This document shows, one piece after another, positions 7,359 through 15,157 of a stretch of DNA of 33,425 nucleotides (within the stretch, counting starts at the first letter, position 1; each line of letters starts with the position of its first letter). Source of the stretch: a virus; the IMG/VR virus record IMGVR_UViG_3300028397_000007, positions 1 through 33,425 of that record; one strand, 5' to 3'. A program made the position numbers and the translations under genes. The notes beneath the pieces are model-generated. The model worked only from the letters and a program-made list of their open reading frames with translations. It was not told where the DNA came from and searched no databases.

Positions 7359-9118
7359 TACCAGTTACCTTCTGCGTCTTTTTCTATTGTTGTCGCAGTA
7401 CTAGCATATTTGCTAGGCGCACGACTTGTGGTTTCTGTGTGTACTAGATTTCCTGCAACATCATAGTAGTTAAACTTTGTTTTAGTTCCTGTATTGTCTG
7501 CAACAATCTTAGTTATTTCTACTCCTCCATGCTCATCACGTGCTGCATTCCAAGCATTTGCTCGTGCTTTAGATACGCCTATAGAAGCGCCTGACCCTGA
7601 TACTGTAGAGTAGTTTAGCATACCTTCAGCTACAGTATCTAAGTCTTTAGTTTCTTTTGCCATTTCTTTATATAAGGCTTTAGATGTATTATAGTTTGCC
7701 CATCTTGTTCCATTATTCCAAGATAATTTAACCATTGCTTTTTTAGCACCGTCAGACAAATCATCATAATCGTCTCCAGCACCAGCAGCTACTACATCTT
7801 CAAAAACTTTTAAAACAGCCTTGGTAAAGTCTTTATCTGTAGCATAGTCAGTACGTTTAACAGTTTTGTATTTATCCTTTCCACTAGCATCTTTTCCTAC
7901 ATATATTTTTTTAGTGGCCTTAGATGAGTCTAACTTAGATGCGTCAAAGCTTGAAGATGTATAACCTGTATTACTTGTTACCTTTTCTCCATCATAAGAA
8001 AGGTTATCAGCTACCACACCACCCATAAGAGTTATAGCACCTTCTTGTCCTACATGCGCTGTACTACCTTCTTCTTCATTATCAACAAAGTCTGTATATG
8101 TACTATCTACTGTAGTAGAAAAAGTTGGTCCACTTGCTGTTCCGAAGCGTAGACTTTCATCTTCAGTATCTATCATTTCTTCTTGTGTCTGTGGGTTATT
8201 TACATTAGCTGTATCAGATAGTTTTATTTCTTGGCCTACATCTATTACATCTTTATCTTCTATGTCGTTTAATCTTACAAGCTCTTCAACAGTAGTTCCA
8301 TTAGCTTGTGCAATCTCAGATAAAGTGTCACCCTTTTTAACTTTGTGCTTTTCTTTCTTTGATCCCAGCCCTTCTGTAAGAACCTGTGGTACTTCGTCAT
8401 ACCCTAGCTCTGGTTCAAATATTCTCTGATCCATAGGTACATTAGACTGATAAAACTGTCTTGCAGGATCATTAGCAGCGTAGAGTTGTGCTATTGTAGC
8501 GTTAATAGATTCTGCCATTTTCTTTTGATTACGCTCATCAGCGCCCCTTTGTTTTGTTATCTCATCGTAAGTACCACCAGCAGGTAAGTATGCCATAGGC
8601 ACTCTGTTTTCAAAGTCTAGTGCAGCATCTATCCTTCTGTTTTGTGCGTTCAAATCAATAGGGTCATCAGACCTAGCTCTAAACGCAGCAGTACTATAGA
8701 TTTTATCTGGTGTGTATGCTGCTTTTTTTGGTTTCTTAGGTTTGCCTAGACCCATCATTTCTGACACACTATCAAGGGTACTTTTTATTCTCTCTATAGG
8801 TGATTGGTCTTTGTCATCATCTGATTTGTCGGGAGATCCTAATCCTTTTTTAATTCCTTTATCTACTTCTGCTTCAGTAGGTAAGGCTATTTCATCATAG
8901 GTACTACCACTATCTTTTTGTGTTTCTCTTCTAAAATTATCTTGAATCTTTTTTGCAGCAGTTGTAGTAGGCTTACCACCAAGGCCACCTATACCTGCAG
9001 AACCCATTGATTTAGCAGCCTGTTGGTTAGCATTCTTAGGTTTACTCTTAGGTGGAGAGCTATATATACTCCCACGTCCAGCCTCATAATTAAAATATGA
9101 ATTAGGATTATATGCCAT
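7358..9118 (-). CDS. LysM and GH24-like lysozyme domain protein, 586 aa
   Basis: The N-terminal 240 residues are low-complexity and polar, with three TYDE-type motifs (Y74, Y184, Y240). A LysM peptidoglycan-binding domain follows at about 258-302 (KKGDTLSEIA then DVIDVGQEIKL). Residues 340-520 resemble a GH24/pesticin-type lysozyme: FVDNEEEG (E348-E350, candidate catalytic Glu), then GQEGAITLMGG where family members have an ITIGYG-like strand, and a C-terminal LSDGAKKAMVKLSWNNG, NYSTVSG and KARANAWNA. The length and N-terminal region suggest a virion-associated wall hydrolase used at infection, though the adjacent holin-like gene also allows a lysis role. The TIGYG match is imperfect, so activity is not certain. 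Confidence 0.7.
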   Translation of the reverse strand: MAYNPNSYFNYEAGRGSIYSSPPKSKPKNANQQAAKSMGSAGIGGLGGKPTTTAAKKIQDNFRRETQKDSGSTYDEIALPTEAEVDKGIKKGLGSPDKSDDDKDQSPIERIKSTLDSVSEMMGLGKPKKPKKAAYTPDKIYSTAAFRARSDDPIDLNAQNRRIDAALDFENRVPMAYLPAGGTYDEITKQRGADERNQKKMAESINATIAQLYAANDPARQFYQSNVPMDQRIFEPELGYDEVPQVLTEGLGSKKEKHKVKKGDTLSEIAQANGTTVEELVRLNDIEDKDVIDVGQEIKLSDTANVNNPQTQEEMIDTEDESLRFGTASGPTFSTTVDSTYTDFVDNEEEGSTAHVGQEGAITLMGGVVADNLSYDGEKVTSNTGYTSSSFDASKLDSSKATKKIYVGKDASGKDKYKTVKRTDYATDKDFTKAVLKVFEDVVAAGAGDDYDDLSDGAKKAMVKLSWNNGTRWANYNTSKALYKEMAKETKDLDTVAEGMLNYSTVSGSGASIGVSKARANAWNAARDEHGGVEITKIVADNTGTKTKFNYYDVAGNLVHTETTSRAPSKYASTATTIEKDAEGNW

Positions 9119-9130
9119 TATAAATCTTTC

Positions 9131-11341
9131 TTAGTCAAAGGGGTTTATTGCGTCTACAATATCTGGTACAAAAGAATCAATAGCTGAGTTTACTATCTTT
9201 GATAATAAGCTACCTGCTGAATCCGCTATCAAGTTACCTGAAGATTCACCATCAGTAGCTTCAATAGTTGCTACAGCAATGGCTTTATCTCTTTCTTTCT
9301 GATTCTGTCCTGCTTCCCATGCCCATGCTAATATGTCACGCTCACGTTGTACAGCGTTGTTGTATCCTGTCATGGTTAAATTATTTGATGCTATAGCTGC
9401 GTCACGATTAGCTTGATTGACTGCTGCATTCTCTGCTGTGGTAATGTTCTGCGCCCACTGAGCATTAGCCTGTGCAATCACAAGATGGTTCTGTGCGTTG
9501 AACTGTTCACGTGCATTGTTCTGTGCTGTGTTAAACTGAGCTAATGCATTTGTTTCACCAGCATTGAAACGTTTTATAGCATTGCTTTGTTCTGCATTAA
9601 ACTGTGATACCTGTGATCCAAGTGACGCAAAGAACTGATCTGTTTGGTTTTGAGAAGATGCATTAAATTGTCTTGCTGCATTCATGGCAGCAGTGTCACT
9701 AAGTATTGAGTTGGCAGTCTCTTGTCCTTTAAACATAGTCATTTGTTGTGTGTTGTCTAAGTTTGCCATGTCCATCTGCAAGAAAGCCTGTGCATTCTGT
9801 ACTGCTGCTTGTTGTCTGTTATCTAAATTAGCCATATCCATTTGTGTCATGGTAGCTGCATCAGCCATAACTTTAGCTTGTCTGTTTGACAGGTTAGCTA
9901 GATCTACTGTCTGAGCCATACGAGCATTCTCTAGTGCGATGGTTTGTTCTGCACTAAAGTTTATGTTTGCTATCTCTGATATACGTGCAGCATTCTTAAC
10001 TTTAGTTTGAAAGTTTTGATCAAACTCCATGCCCATAAACTTAGCACGTTGTTCTGCTTTCATCATAGCCATTTGTTGTTTGTTAGATGCATCCATCTGT
10101 GCAATAGGTAGTGCTGCTTCCATGCTTGCCTGTACAATAGCCATCCCTGCCATACTAGAGGCAGATAGACCACGTGCCGCCATAGCTTGATTAGCTGCTC
10201 TCATAGCTCCTGCTGCCCACACAGGTGTTTTACCACCCTGAAAGTCTTGCATTAAACTAGCCATCTCATCTTGTACAAGAGCAGCTTCAGCTTTTGCTAG
10301 GGTAGCATCTACCTGTCCTTGATTTACAGCAGATCCGTCTATAAGTTGATCTTGTGTAACCTGTAAAGGGTTAGGAGCTTGTACTGTTTGTGCTTGTCCC
10401 AGTTGTGCTGCTTGTAGCTGTAGAGATGCAGCAGTATTAGGGTCCATCTGTGCAGCATTCATTAATGAATCAGCACTTACCTGACCCTGTGCGCCAGTCA
10501 TACCTGCCAAGGCGTTTTGCATTGTAGTTTGTGATTGTGCTGCTGTCATTGTATTAGCTGGTGTTGTGACAGGGGTAGCTGCTTGTGTTGCTGTTCCTGC
10601 TGTAGTTACACCAGCTTGTGTAGCTGTTCCTGCCTGTCCTGTATTCTCAGCTATATTAGCTGCATCGTTATCGTTAGCTTGTACAGCAGCTACAGTTGTA
10701 GGGCCAGTAGGATCTTTCGCTATTTGAGCAGTCATGTCACCACCACTTGGCATACCCTGTGCGGCTGTATTATTAAATGTTCCTTCTTTAGTAGCAGGAC
10801 CAGCTATAAGTGTTTGAGGACTACCGTCAGGGGCAGTACCATCAAAACCTTGAGGATTAACTACAGGAGATGCTTGTACAGCAGGTGCTGATTCTCCACT
10901 ACCCCCTGAATTAATACCCCTAATAAAATCATTCTGTGTATATTGTGTTGCTAACATGTCAGGCGTTTTGTTTGGGTCAGCACGATCTGCTGCCTGTCTT
11001 TCCATAACAGCCCTTCTTTGAGCTATGTTACCCTCTTCCATAGTTTTTTTATCTGCTTGTCTTTGCGATGCTGCTTTTGCTGTCTTTGCTGTCAGGTCTT
11101 TATATTCCTGTGTACCAAATTTAGGTCCACCAAACAATCCTCCAAAAACAGCATTAACACGTTTACCCTCAACCATCTGCCTAGCTGCCATAGTGTATTT
11201 GCCCATCTTGGCTGCTGCTGCAGGGCTAGCTGCAAGAAACTTATTTATGGAATCTCTATCCATTGCCCCTGTGTAGCCCAGTGATGGGAGTATCTTCTTT
11301 TCCATTGACTCATTAGTGAATCCTGCGAATTTATTAGCCAT
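9131..11341 (-). CDS. Gln/Ala-rich repeat internal virion protein, 736 aa
   Basis: The product is almost devoid of Cys and very rich in Ala, Gln, Asn, Met and Thr. After a globular start (about 1-110) comes a Thr/Ala/Pro-rich linker (about 130-300). A long helical part (about 330-690) follows with degenerate repeats: MDMANLDNRQQ and MDMANLDNTQQ at about 497-535, and several copies of a QFNA/RFNA-x-[QE]xNA unit at about 570-630. These look like coiled-coil heptad or 11-residue repeats. Comparable proteins in marine podoviruses are assigned to the internal core ejected with the genome. It starts 3 bases after the upstream stop with only a weak GGGA site. Confidence 0.6.
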   Translation of the reverse strand: MANKFAGFTNESMEKKILPSLGYTGAMDRDSINKFLAASPAAAAKMGKYTMAARQMVEGKRVNAVFGGLFGGPKFGTQEYKDLTAKTAKAASQRQADKKTMEEGNIAQRRAVMERQAADRADPNKTPDMLATQYTQNDFIRGINSGGSGESAPAVQASPVVNPQGFDGTAPDGSPQTLIAGPATKEGTFNNTAAQGMPSGGDMTAQIAKDPTGPTTVAAVQANDNDAANIAENTGQAGTATQAGVTTAGTATQAATPVTTPANTMTAAQSQTTMQNALAGMTGAQGQVSADSLMNAAQMDPNTAASLQLQAAQLGQAQTVQAPNPLQVTQDQLIDGSAVNQGQVDATLAKAEAALVQDEMASLMQDFQGGKTPVWAAGAMRAANQAMAARGLSASSMAGMAIVQASMEAALPIAQMDASNKQQMAMMKAEQRAKFMGMEFDQNFQTKVKNAARISEIANINFSAEQTIALENARMAQTVDLANLSNRQAKVMADAATMTQMDMANLDNRQQAAVQNAQAFLQMDMANLDNTQQMTMFKGQETANSILSDTAAMNAARQFNASSQNQTDQFFASLGSQVSQFNAEQSNAIKRFNAGETNALAQFNTAQNNAREQFNAQNHLVIAQANAQWAQNITTAENAAVNQANRDAAIASNNLTMTGYNNAVQRERDILAWAWEAGQNQKERDKAIAVATIEATDGESSGNLIADSAGSLLSKIVNSAIDSFVPDIVDAINPFD

Positions 11342-11344
11342 ATC

Positions 11345-11593
11345 TTATTTCCCTATTTGCATCCAAAGTGATGCGGCAATGAATGTTATTACTGCTACTG
11401 TTGACATCTTAACCATAGTTGACCACACACCTTTACGTGTATCACGCCATGCTTCTAGTAAGTTACGCATTTCTGTTATGTCTTTACGAGCATCGTCATC
11501 ATGCAGTCCTACTTCACGCAATGCCATCTTAGCACCACGCTTTGCTGCGCGATCTAGCATGGCTTCTAATTCTTCTGGTGTAATATTAGACAT
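11345..11593 (-). CDS. Small C-terminally anchored protein (DUF6127-like)
   Basis: The 82 residues consist of a charged amphipathic helix (EELEAMLDRAAKRGAKMAL), an LHDDDARKDITEMRNLL segment, an EAWRDTRKG segment and a C-terminal membrane span (about 62-80, STVAVITFIAASLWM). It resembles the small phage family annotated as DUF6127, often found among late genes and sometimes near lysis genes. It could be a holin-like or virion membrane peptide. It overlaps the 3' end of the upstream gene by 8 bases. Confidence 0.6.
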   Translation of the reverse strand: MSNITPEELEAMLDRAAKRGAKMALREVGLHDDDARKDITEMRNLLEAWRDTRKGVWSTMVKMSTVAVITFIAASLWMQIGK

Positions 11594-11993
11594 AACCAGA
11601 CATATCCTCGTTTGTTATAGGTATTGCTTTTTCCTTATCATAATAGTTATTTACCTCTAACCATCTAGCATAAGAAGTTTTAATATTACTAACTATAATA
11701 CCAGCTTCAGCGCGTGATAAGTTTGTATGATTGTCACCATCATGTACTGCATACACATTATATCTTGTGTCAGAATCATCTAAAGATAAAATTTGTGTAT
11801 CATTTAATGCGTCACCATACTCATGGGCAACAATAGTTTCGCCATCAATAACTAATGTTGTTTGTTTTATAGAAGGTTTAACAACACACCATTTTGTTGG
11901 AAGAGTATCTAATTCTACTTTTATTTTTGAGGCAGCATTAGCAACCTCTGTTTCTGTTTCGTAATATTTTTGTGCATAAAGAAATTTAGTCAT
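11586..11993 (-). CDS. Hypothetical 135-aa protein beside glycine-rich adhesin
   Basis: The 135 residues include an N-terminal helix region, a beta segment (VKPSIKQTTLVIDGETIVAHEY) and a helical end. No signal peptide, membrane span or enzymatic motif is seen. Its ATG overlaps the adhesin's stop (TAATG at 11993), and it overlaps the next gene by 8 bases. Small genes directly after adhesins are often assembly chaperones or adhesin partners. That role is inferred from position only, and the family is not recognised. Confidence 0.55.
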   Translation of the reverse strand: MTKFLYAQKYYETETEVANAASKIKVELDTLPTKWCVVKPSIKQTTLVIDGETIVAHEYGDALNDTQILSLDDSDTRYNVYAVHDGDNHTNLSRAEAGIIVSNIKTSYARWLEVNNYYDKEKAIPITNEDMSGYV

Positions 11994-13018
11994 TATGTTG
12001 ATCCGTAAATTGTACCATTATTTACAAGTGTTCTTGATGTTCCTGTTATAGCTGCTCCACCTGAACCAAGAAAGTATCCACCTTGACCAGCCCCACCAGA
12101 TGCTCCCCATCCACCGCCACCGCCACTAACATTAGTTACACCACCACCAACACCATTACCTGCTGCTCCTGCAGATCCACCGTTTGCAGTTGTTCCGCTT
12201 AGTCCATTACCACCGCCAACTCCTGGAAGGATTTTGCCGCCACCTCCACCGCCAACGCCCCCATTGTTGTTTGCATAATTCAAGATGCTATCACCGCCAC
12301 CGCCAGCGCCTCCACCTAGACCACCCACTGCGTCAGAACCATTACCAGTACCATTGCCCCCAGTTCCATTTACATTTCCTGCAGAACCACCACCAACACC
12401 AGTTGCGCCACCACGACCACCTAGACCGCCCCCAGCACCGCCACCTCCTCCTGCGTTTACGTAGTGAGCAGATCCGTGAGTTCCTGAGTTATCATAGCCA
12501 ACAGCACCACCACCACCGCCACCTGCAATAAAGCCAGAACTTTGATTTATTATTGTAACACCGCTTGAAGTTACATTAATAGCTGTTTCACCATTGCCCC
12601 CACTAGAAGGATTCATAAAAGAGGGGTATCCATACGATCCACCCTTACCACCTTTTCCAATTATACGACCTTCATTAATTATAGTACATGGTATATCTAT
12701 TATTAAAGCGTTGCCACTACTACCACCTTGTATATATGTATCGGACGGTATTCTAAGAGTCATACCTGAACTAAAGCCAGAAATAGAAGAAACAGTTATA
12801 TTTGCTTGGTATTTATATCCATTCTGTGGACCAAAAGCTGCAGCAAAAACAAGTTCGTTAGCCTTACCATGAAAGTTTGACAACGATATAGCACCAGAAG
12901 ATACTCCTGCCAAAGATCTCATATCAGAGTCATTCATTGAAACTGCAGAGCCACTTGAAGCTCCTAATTCTATGTGACATTGGTTTAGTGATATAGTACC
13001 ACTAGCTGGTAGTGCCAT
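11993..13018 (-). CDS. Polyglycine-rich tail adhesin, 341 aa
   Basis: The first 55 residues are a module shared with the 13502-14296 gene: a short beta strand, HIELG, SSG, MNDSDMRSL and SSGAISLSNFHGK. Residues about 60-115 form a beta domain. From about 120 to 335 the protein is dominated by glycine runs (GGGGGG, GGAGGGG, GGVGGGGGG) separated by short loops. This pattern resembles the stacked polyglycine II helices of T-even gp38 receptor-binding adhesins, where the loops between glycine runs contact the receptor. A receptor-binding role is therefore likely but inferred. The gene overlaps both neighbours by one base (TAATG). Confidence 0.75.
   Translation of the reverse strand: MALPASGTISLNQCHIELGASSGSAVSMNDSDMRSLAGVSSGAISLSNFHGKANELVFAAAFGPQNGYKYQANITVSSISGFSSGMTLRIPSDTYIQGGSSGNALIIDIPCTIINEGRIIGKGGKGGSYGYPSFMNPSSGGNGETAINVTSSGVTIINQSSGFIAGGGGGGAVGYDNSGTHGSAHYVNAGGGGGAGGGLGGRGGATGVGGGSAGNVNGTGGNGTGNGSDAVGGLGGGAGGGGDSILNYANNNGGVGGGGGGKILPGVGGGNGLSGTTANGGSAGAAGNGVGGGVTNVSGGGGGWGASGGAGQGGYFLGSGGAAITGTSRTLVNNGTIYGST
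12040..12600 (-). repeat. Glycine-codon repeat tract in adhesin gene
   Basis: On the + strand this stretch is packed with CCACCG, CCGCCA and CCACCA units, the complement of GGN glycine codons. The repeats are imperfect and interrupted by short unique segments encoding the loops. Such tracts can change by slippage or recombination, which would swap adhesin loops. Confidence 0.7.
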
Positions 13019-13488
13019 TATCTACTCTCATTGTATGTTTTGTTAGGGTCTAGTGTTTTACTAAGCTTGCCGTAAACACTATTAAATTCTGGGTTAGATG
13101 TACTGAGTTTGAATCTTTCATTTAACTCACAACGAGCATCCCATAGAGGTTGAAAACTAGCTTGTACCATAGGGTTTTTAGAACCTACAACAGCAGTCTC
13201 ATTATTGTGGTATCTTTCATAGACTAAATCCCATTGCCACTCTACCCAGTTCATAGGAATCAAATCACCATGCATAGTAAAGAATAGTAGGTTAGCGTCA
13301 CGTTCTCTATTTTGTGCTTGAACTATTTCTGTGTAACCTATATTACCATGTGGGTTTCTTACGTCATAGATAGCTTCATCGTTGTTATTAATTGTAGGAA
13401 TTATCTTTAAACCTCTAGGGATAGGTCTGCCAAAAGAATCATACTGTTGTAAGTTCTCTCGCTTAACCTTTTCGATATCCCATTCCAT
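13018..13488 (-). CDS. Hypothetical 156-aa protein between two adhesins
   Basis: The product is soluble-looking, rich in Asn, Tyr and Trp, with SFGRPIPRGL near the start and a Trp-rich stretch (MNWVEWQWDLVYERYH) in the middle. No membrane span or signal is seen. An AGAGGA site precedes the ATG, and its stop overlaps the polyglycine adhesin's start (TAATG). Because it sits between two adhesin genes, a fibre-assembly or adhesin-maturation role is possible, but nothing in the sequence identifies one. Confidence 0.55.
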   Translation of the reverse strand: MEWDIEKVKRENLQQYDSFGRPIPRGLKIIPTINNNDEAIYDVRNPHGNIGYTEIVQAQNRERDANLLFFTMHGDLIPMNWVEWQWDLVYERYHNNETAVVGSKNPMVQASFQPLWDARCELNERFKLSTSNPEFNSVYGKLSKTLDPNKTYNESR

Positions 13489-13501
13489 TACTTATTATCC
13501 T

Positions 13502-14296
13502 CTAGTGAATATAGTAAGCTGCTGTACCTGCTGCATTCCCACCAATAAACTTCAGCGTTAGACTTGAAGGATATAAGCTAGATGGCTTGTCTCCTGGGTC
13601 AAGATAACATCCCCAAAGTTTAGTTCCGTAGGAGTTACTAGCCCAATTAGCACCAATACCACTACCTGGGAAGTTGTTTTCAAAACGTGCATAACCATTG
13701 TAGTTATGGTCTGCTGTACATCTGTGAGCTGTGTTTGTGTTTGAATAATGACAAAACAACCTAATGCCCAAGCCAGTATCAACATGTGTAGTAAAGCCCC
13801 CACCTGGAAGATTCGTGATGTTAAAACTACCAGATGGTTTACCTGTTCCACCATCAGAAAAACCCCAACCACCAATGTCATACAAATAGCGTTGTCCACC
13901 ATAAGTGACATCGACTATGTTAGCGGCATTCTTAACATAATAAGTTGTGTGCGTATGGGTATGTCCACCATAATCGGTAAGGGCTGCTCTTGAAGTGTGT
14001 GTGCCATACGTAGTTCCAGAAGTGCCAATGTAGTTATTAAGGTTACTTATATGATTTCCTGTGTAGGACTGCCAAAGTATTTCAGAACCTGATGCTGAAC
14101 CAAAGGAAGTAATTGTAGTTGTAGGATCTGCACTAGCACCGTACCATTCATTAAACGACATACTAGCTCCCGAAGATTTTCCTAACAAGTCACGAATATC
14201 TGCGTCATTAAGGCTACAAGTAGTGCCTGAACTACCACCTGCTTCTATGTGAATTTCGTTTAAGCTTAATGAAGACGGACTAGTTGGCAGAGTCAT
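13502..14296 (-). CDS. Tail adhesin/fibre tip with HxHxH motif, 264 aa
   Basis: The N-terminal 50 residues (SLNEIHIEAGGSSG, LNDADIRDLLGKSSG, NEWYGA) are the same module as in the polyglycine adhesin at 11993-13018. The remainder is Gly/Ser/Thr/Tyr-rich and predicted beta, with GGHTHTHTTYYV (H112, H114, H116), a pattern like the HxH sites that bind iron along trimeric fibre tips such as T4 gp37. Several Trp and aromatic residues near the C terminus suit glycan contact. Its start lies inside the 3' end of the S74 fibre gene (17-base overlap), with only a weak AAAG site, so translation is probably coupled. Confidence 0.65.
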   Translation of the reverse strand: MTLPTSPSSLSLNEIHIEAGGSSGTTCSLNDADIRDLLGKSSGASMSFNEWYGASADPTTTITSFGSASGSEILWQSYTGNHISNLNNYIGTSGTTYGTHTSRAALTDYGGHTHTHTTYYVKNAANIVDVTYGGQRYLYDIGGWGFSDGGTGKPSGSFNITNLPGGGFTTHVDTGLGIRLFCHYSNTNTAHRCTADHNYNGYARFENNFPGSGIGANWASNSYGTKLWGCYLDPGDKPSSLYPSSLTLKFIGGNAAGTAAYYIH

Positions 14297-15155
14297 TCTT
14301 TAGACTTTCAACTTCAGCTTTTAATTCTTTTACAGCTTCAATTAATACACCTACTAAGTTACCGTATGCTACAGATAGATACTCACCCTCTTCCACAACC
14401 TCTGACATAACTTGTTGCATCTCTTGAGCTATAACACCTGTGCCACGATGTCCGTCTTTGTCATACATAACACCACGCATCTGTGATACTTTGTCTAGCG
14501 CACCTTCAATAGTTTCTACGTTTTCTTTTAGTCTTTCATCTGAGTAAGCTGTGACGTTACCTGATGCGGTAAAGTTTCCAGTGAAGGAGCCTGACATAGC
14601 AAAAGTTGTTCCTGATAGTGATAGACCATTACCAGCACCGTATGTTGTATTAGTATCCGTTGGAACAGCCCATGTAAATGTACCATCCCCATCTGAACGT
14701 AAGAACTGTGTATTAGAACCATTTCCACTAACATTAAGTTCACTAGCACCCACAGCATTAGCTGCTATCTCGCTTGCCCCAACTGCATCAGCTGCTATTT
14801 GAGATGCAGTTACTGAATTTGCAGATAGTGGTATAGATGCGGCCCCTGACACATTTAAATCTCCTGTTAGTGTCAAATCCCCTTGGATGAAAGCATTTTT
14901 AAATTTTAATGCACTTGTACCTAAGTCTACAGTATTATTAGTTTTAGGTCTAAGTACAGATGCTGTCACAACTATATCCTGCGATGGCCCTATCTTTTCA
15001 ATAGGAGCGCCCTCTGCTGCAGTACCATCATGGGTATGACCAGTACTAGCGTTGAATGCTGATTGTACCTGATTGTACTCATCGTTAAAATCATCAGCGT
15101 CAATAACACTTCCTGTAGTAATATTACCTGCTGCCTGTCTTGTATAACCTGCCAT
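14280..15155 (-). CDS. Tail fibre with S74 self-cleaving chaperone domain, 291 aa
   Basis: Residues 1-50 (GYTRQAAGNITTGSVIDADDF, then NASTGHTHDGTAAEG) are a typical virion-anchoring or proximal fibre module. A central beta/repeat section includes two near-identical units (QIAADAVGASE and EIAANAVGASE). The C terminus is a peptidase S74 intramolecular chaperone: YSDERLKEN with the catalytic pair S205/K210, then GVIAQEMQQV, the NLVGVLIEAVKEL helix and a coiled-coil end. S74 domains trimerise the fibre and then cut themselves off just before the Ser. It ends inside the next adhesin gene and follows the nozzle gene with 2 bases between. Confidence 0.85.
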   Translation of the reverse strand: MAGYTRQAAGNITTGSVIDADDFNDEYNQVQSAFNASTGHTHDGTAAEGAPIEKIGPSQDIVVTASVLRPKTNNTVDLGTSALKFKNAFIQGDLTLTGDLNVSGAASIPLSANSVTASQIAADAVGASEIAANAVGASELNVSGNGSNTQFLRSDGDGTFTWAVPTDTNTTYGAGNGLSLSGTTFAMSGSFTGNFTASGNVTAYSDERLKENVETIEGALDKVSQMRGVMYDKDGHRGTGVIAQEMQQVMSEVVEEGEYLSVAYGNLVGVLIEAVKELKAEVESLKNDSAN

Positions 15156-15157
15156 TG

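Noticed and set aside
12184-12531. + strand ORF rich in His, Arg and Leu
   Set aside because: It is the complement of the glycine-codon tract in the polyglycine adhesin; the composition is an artefact of CCN/CAN repeats.
12040-12600. Regular short repeats that might be a CRISPR array
   Set aside because: There are no constant-length repeats with unique spacers, and the tract is inside a coding frame that reads as glycine runs.
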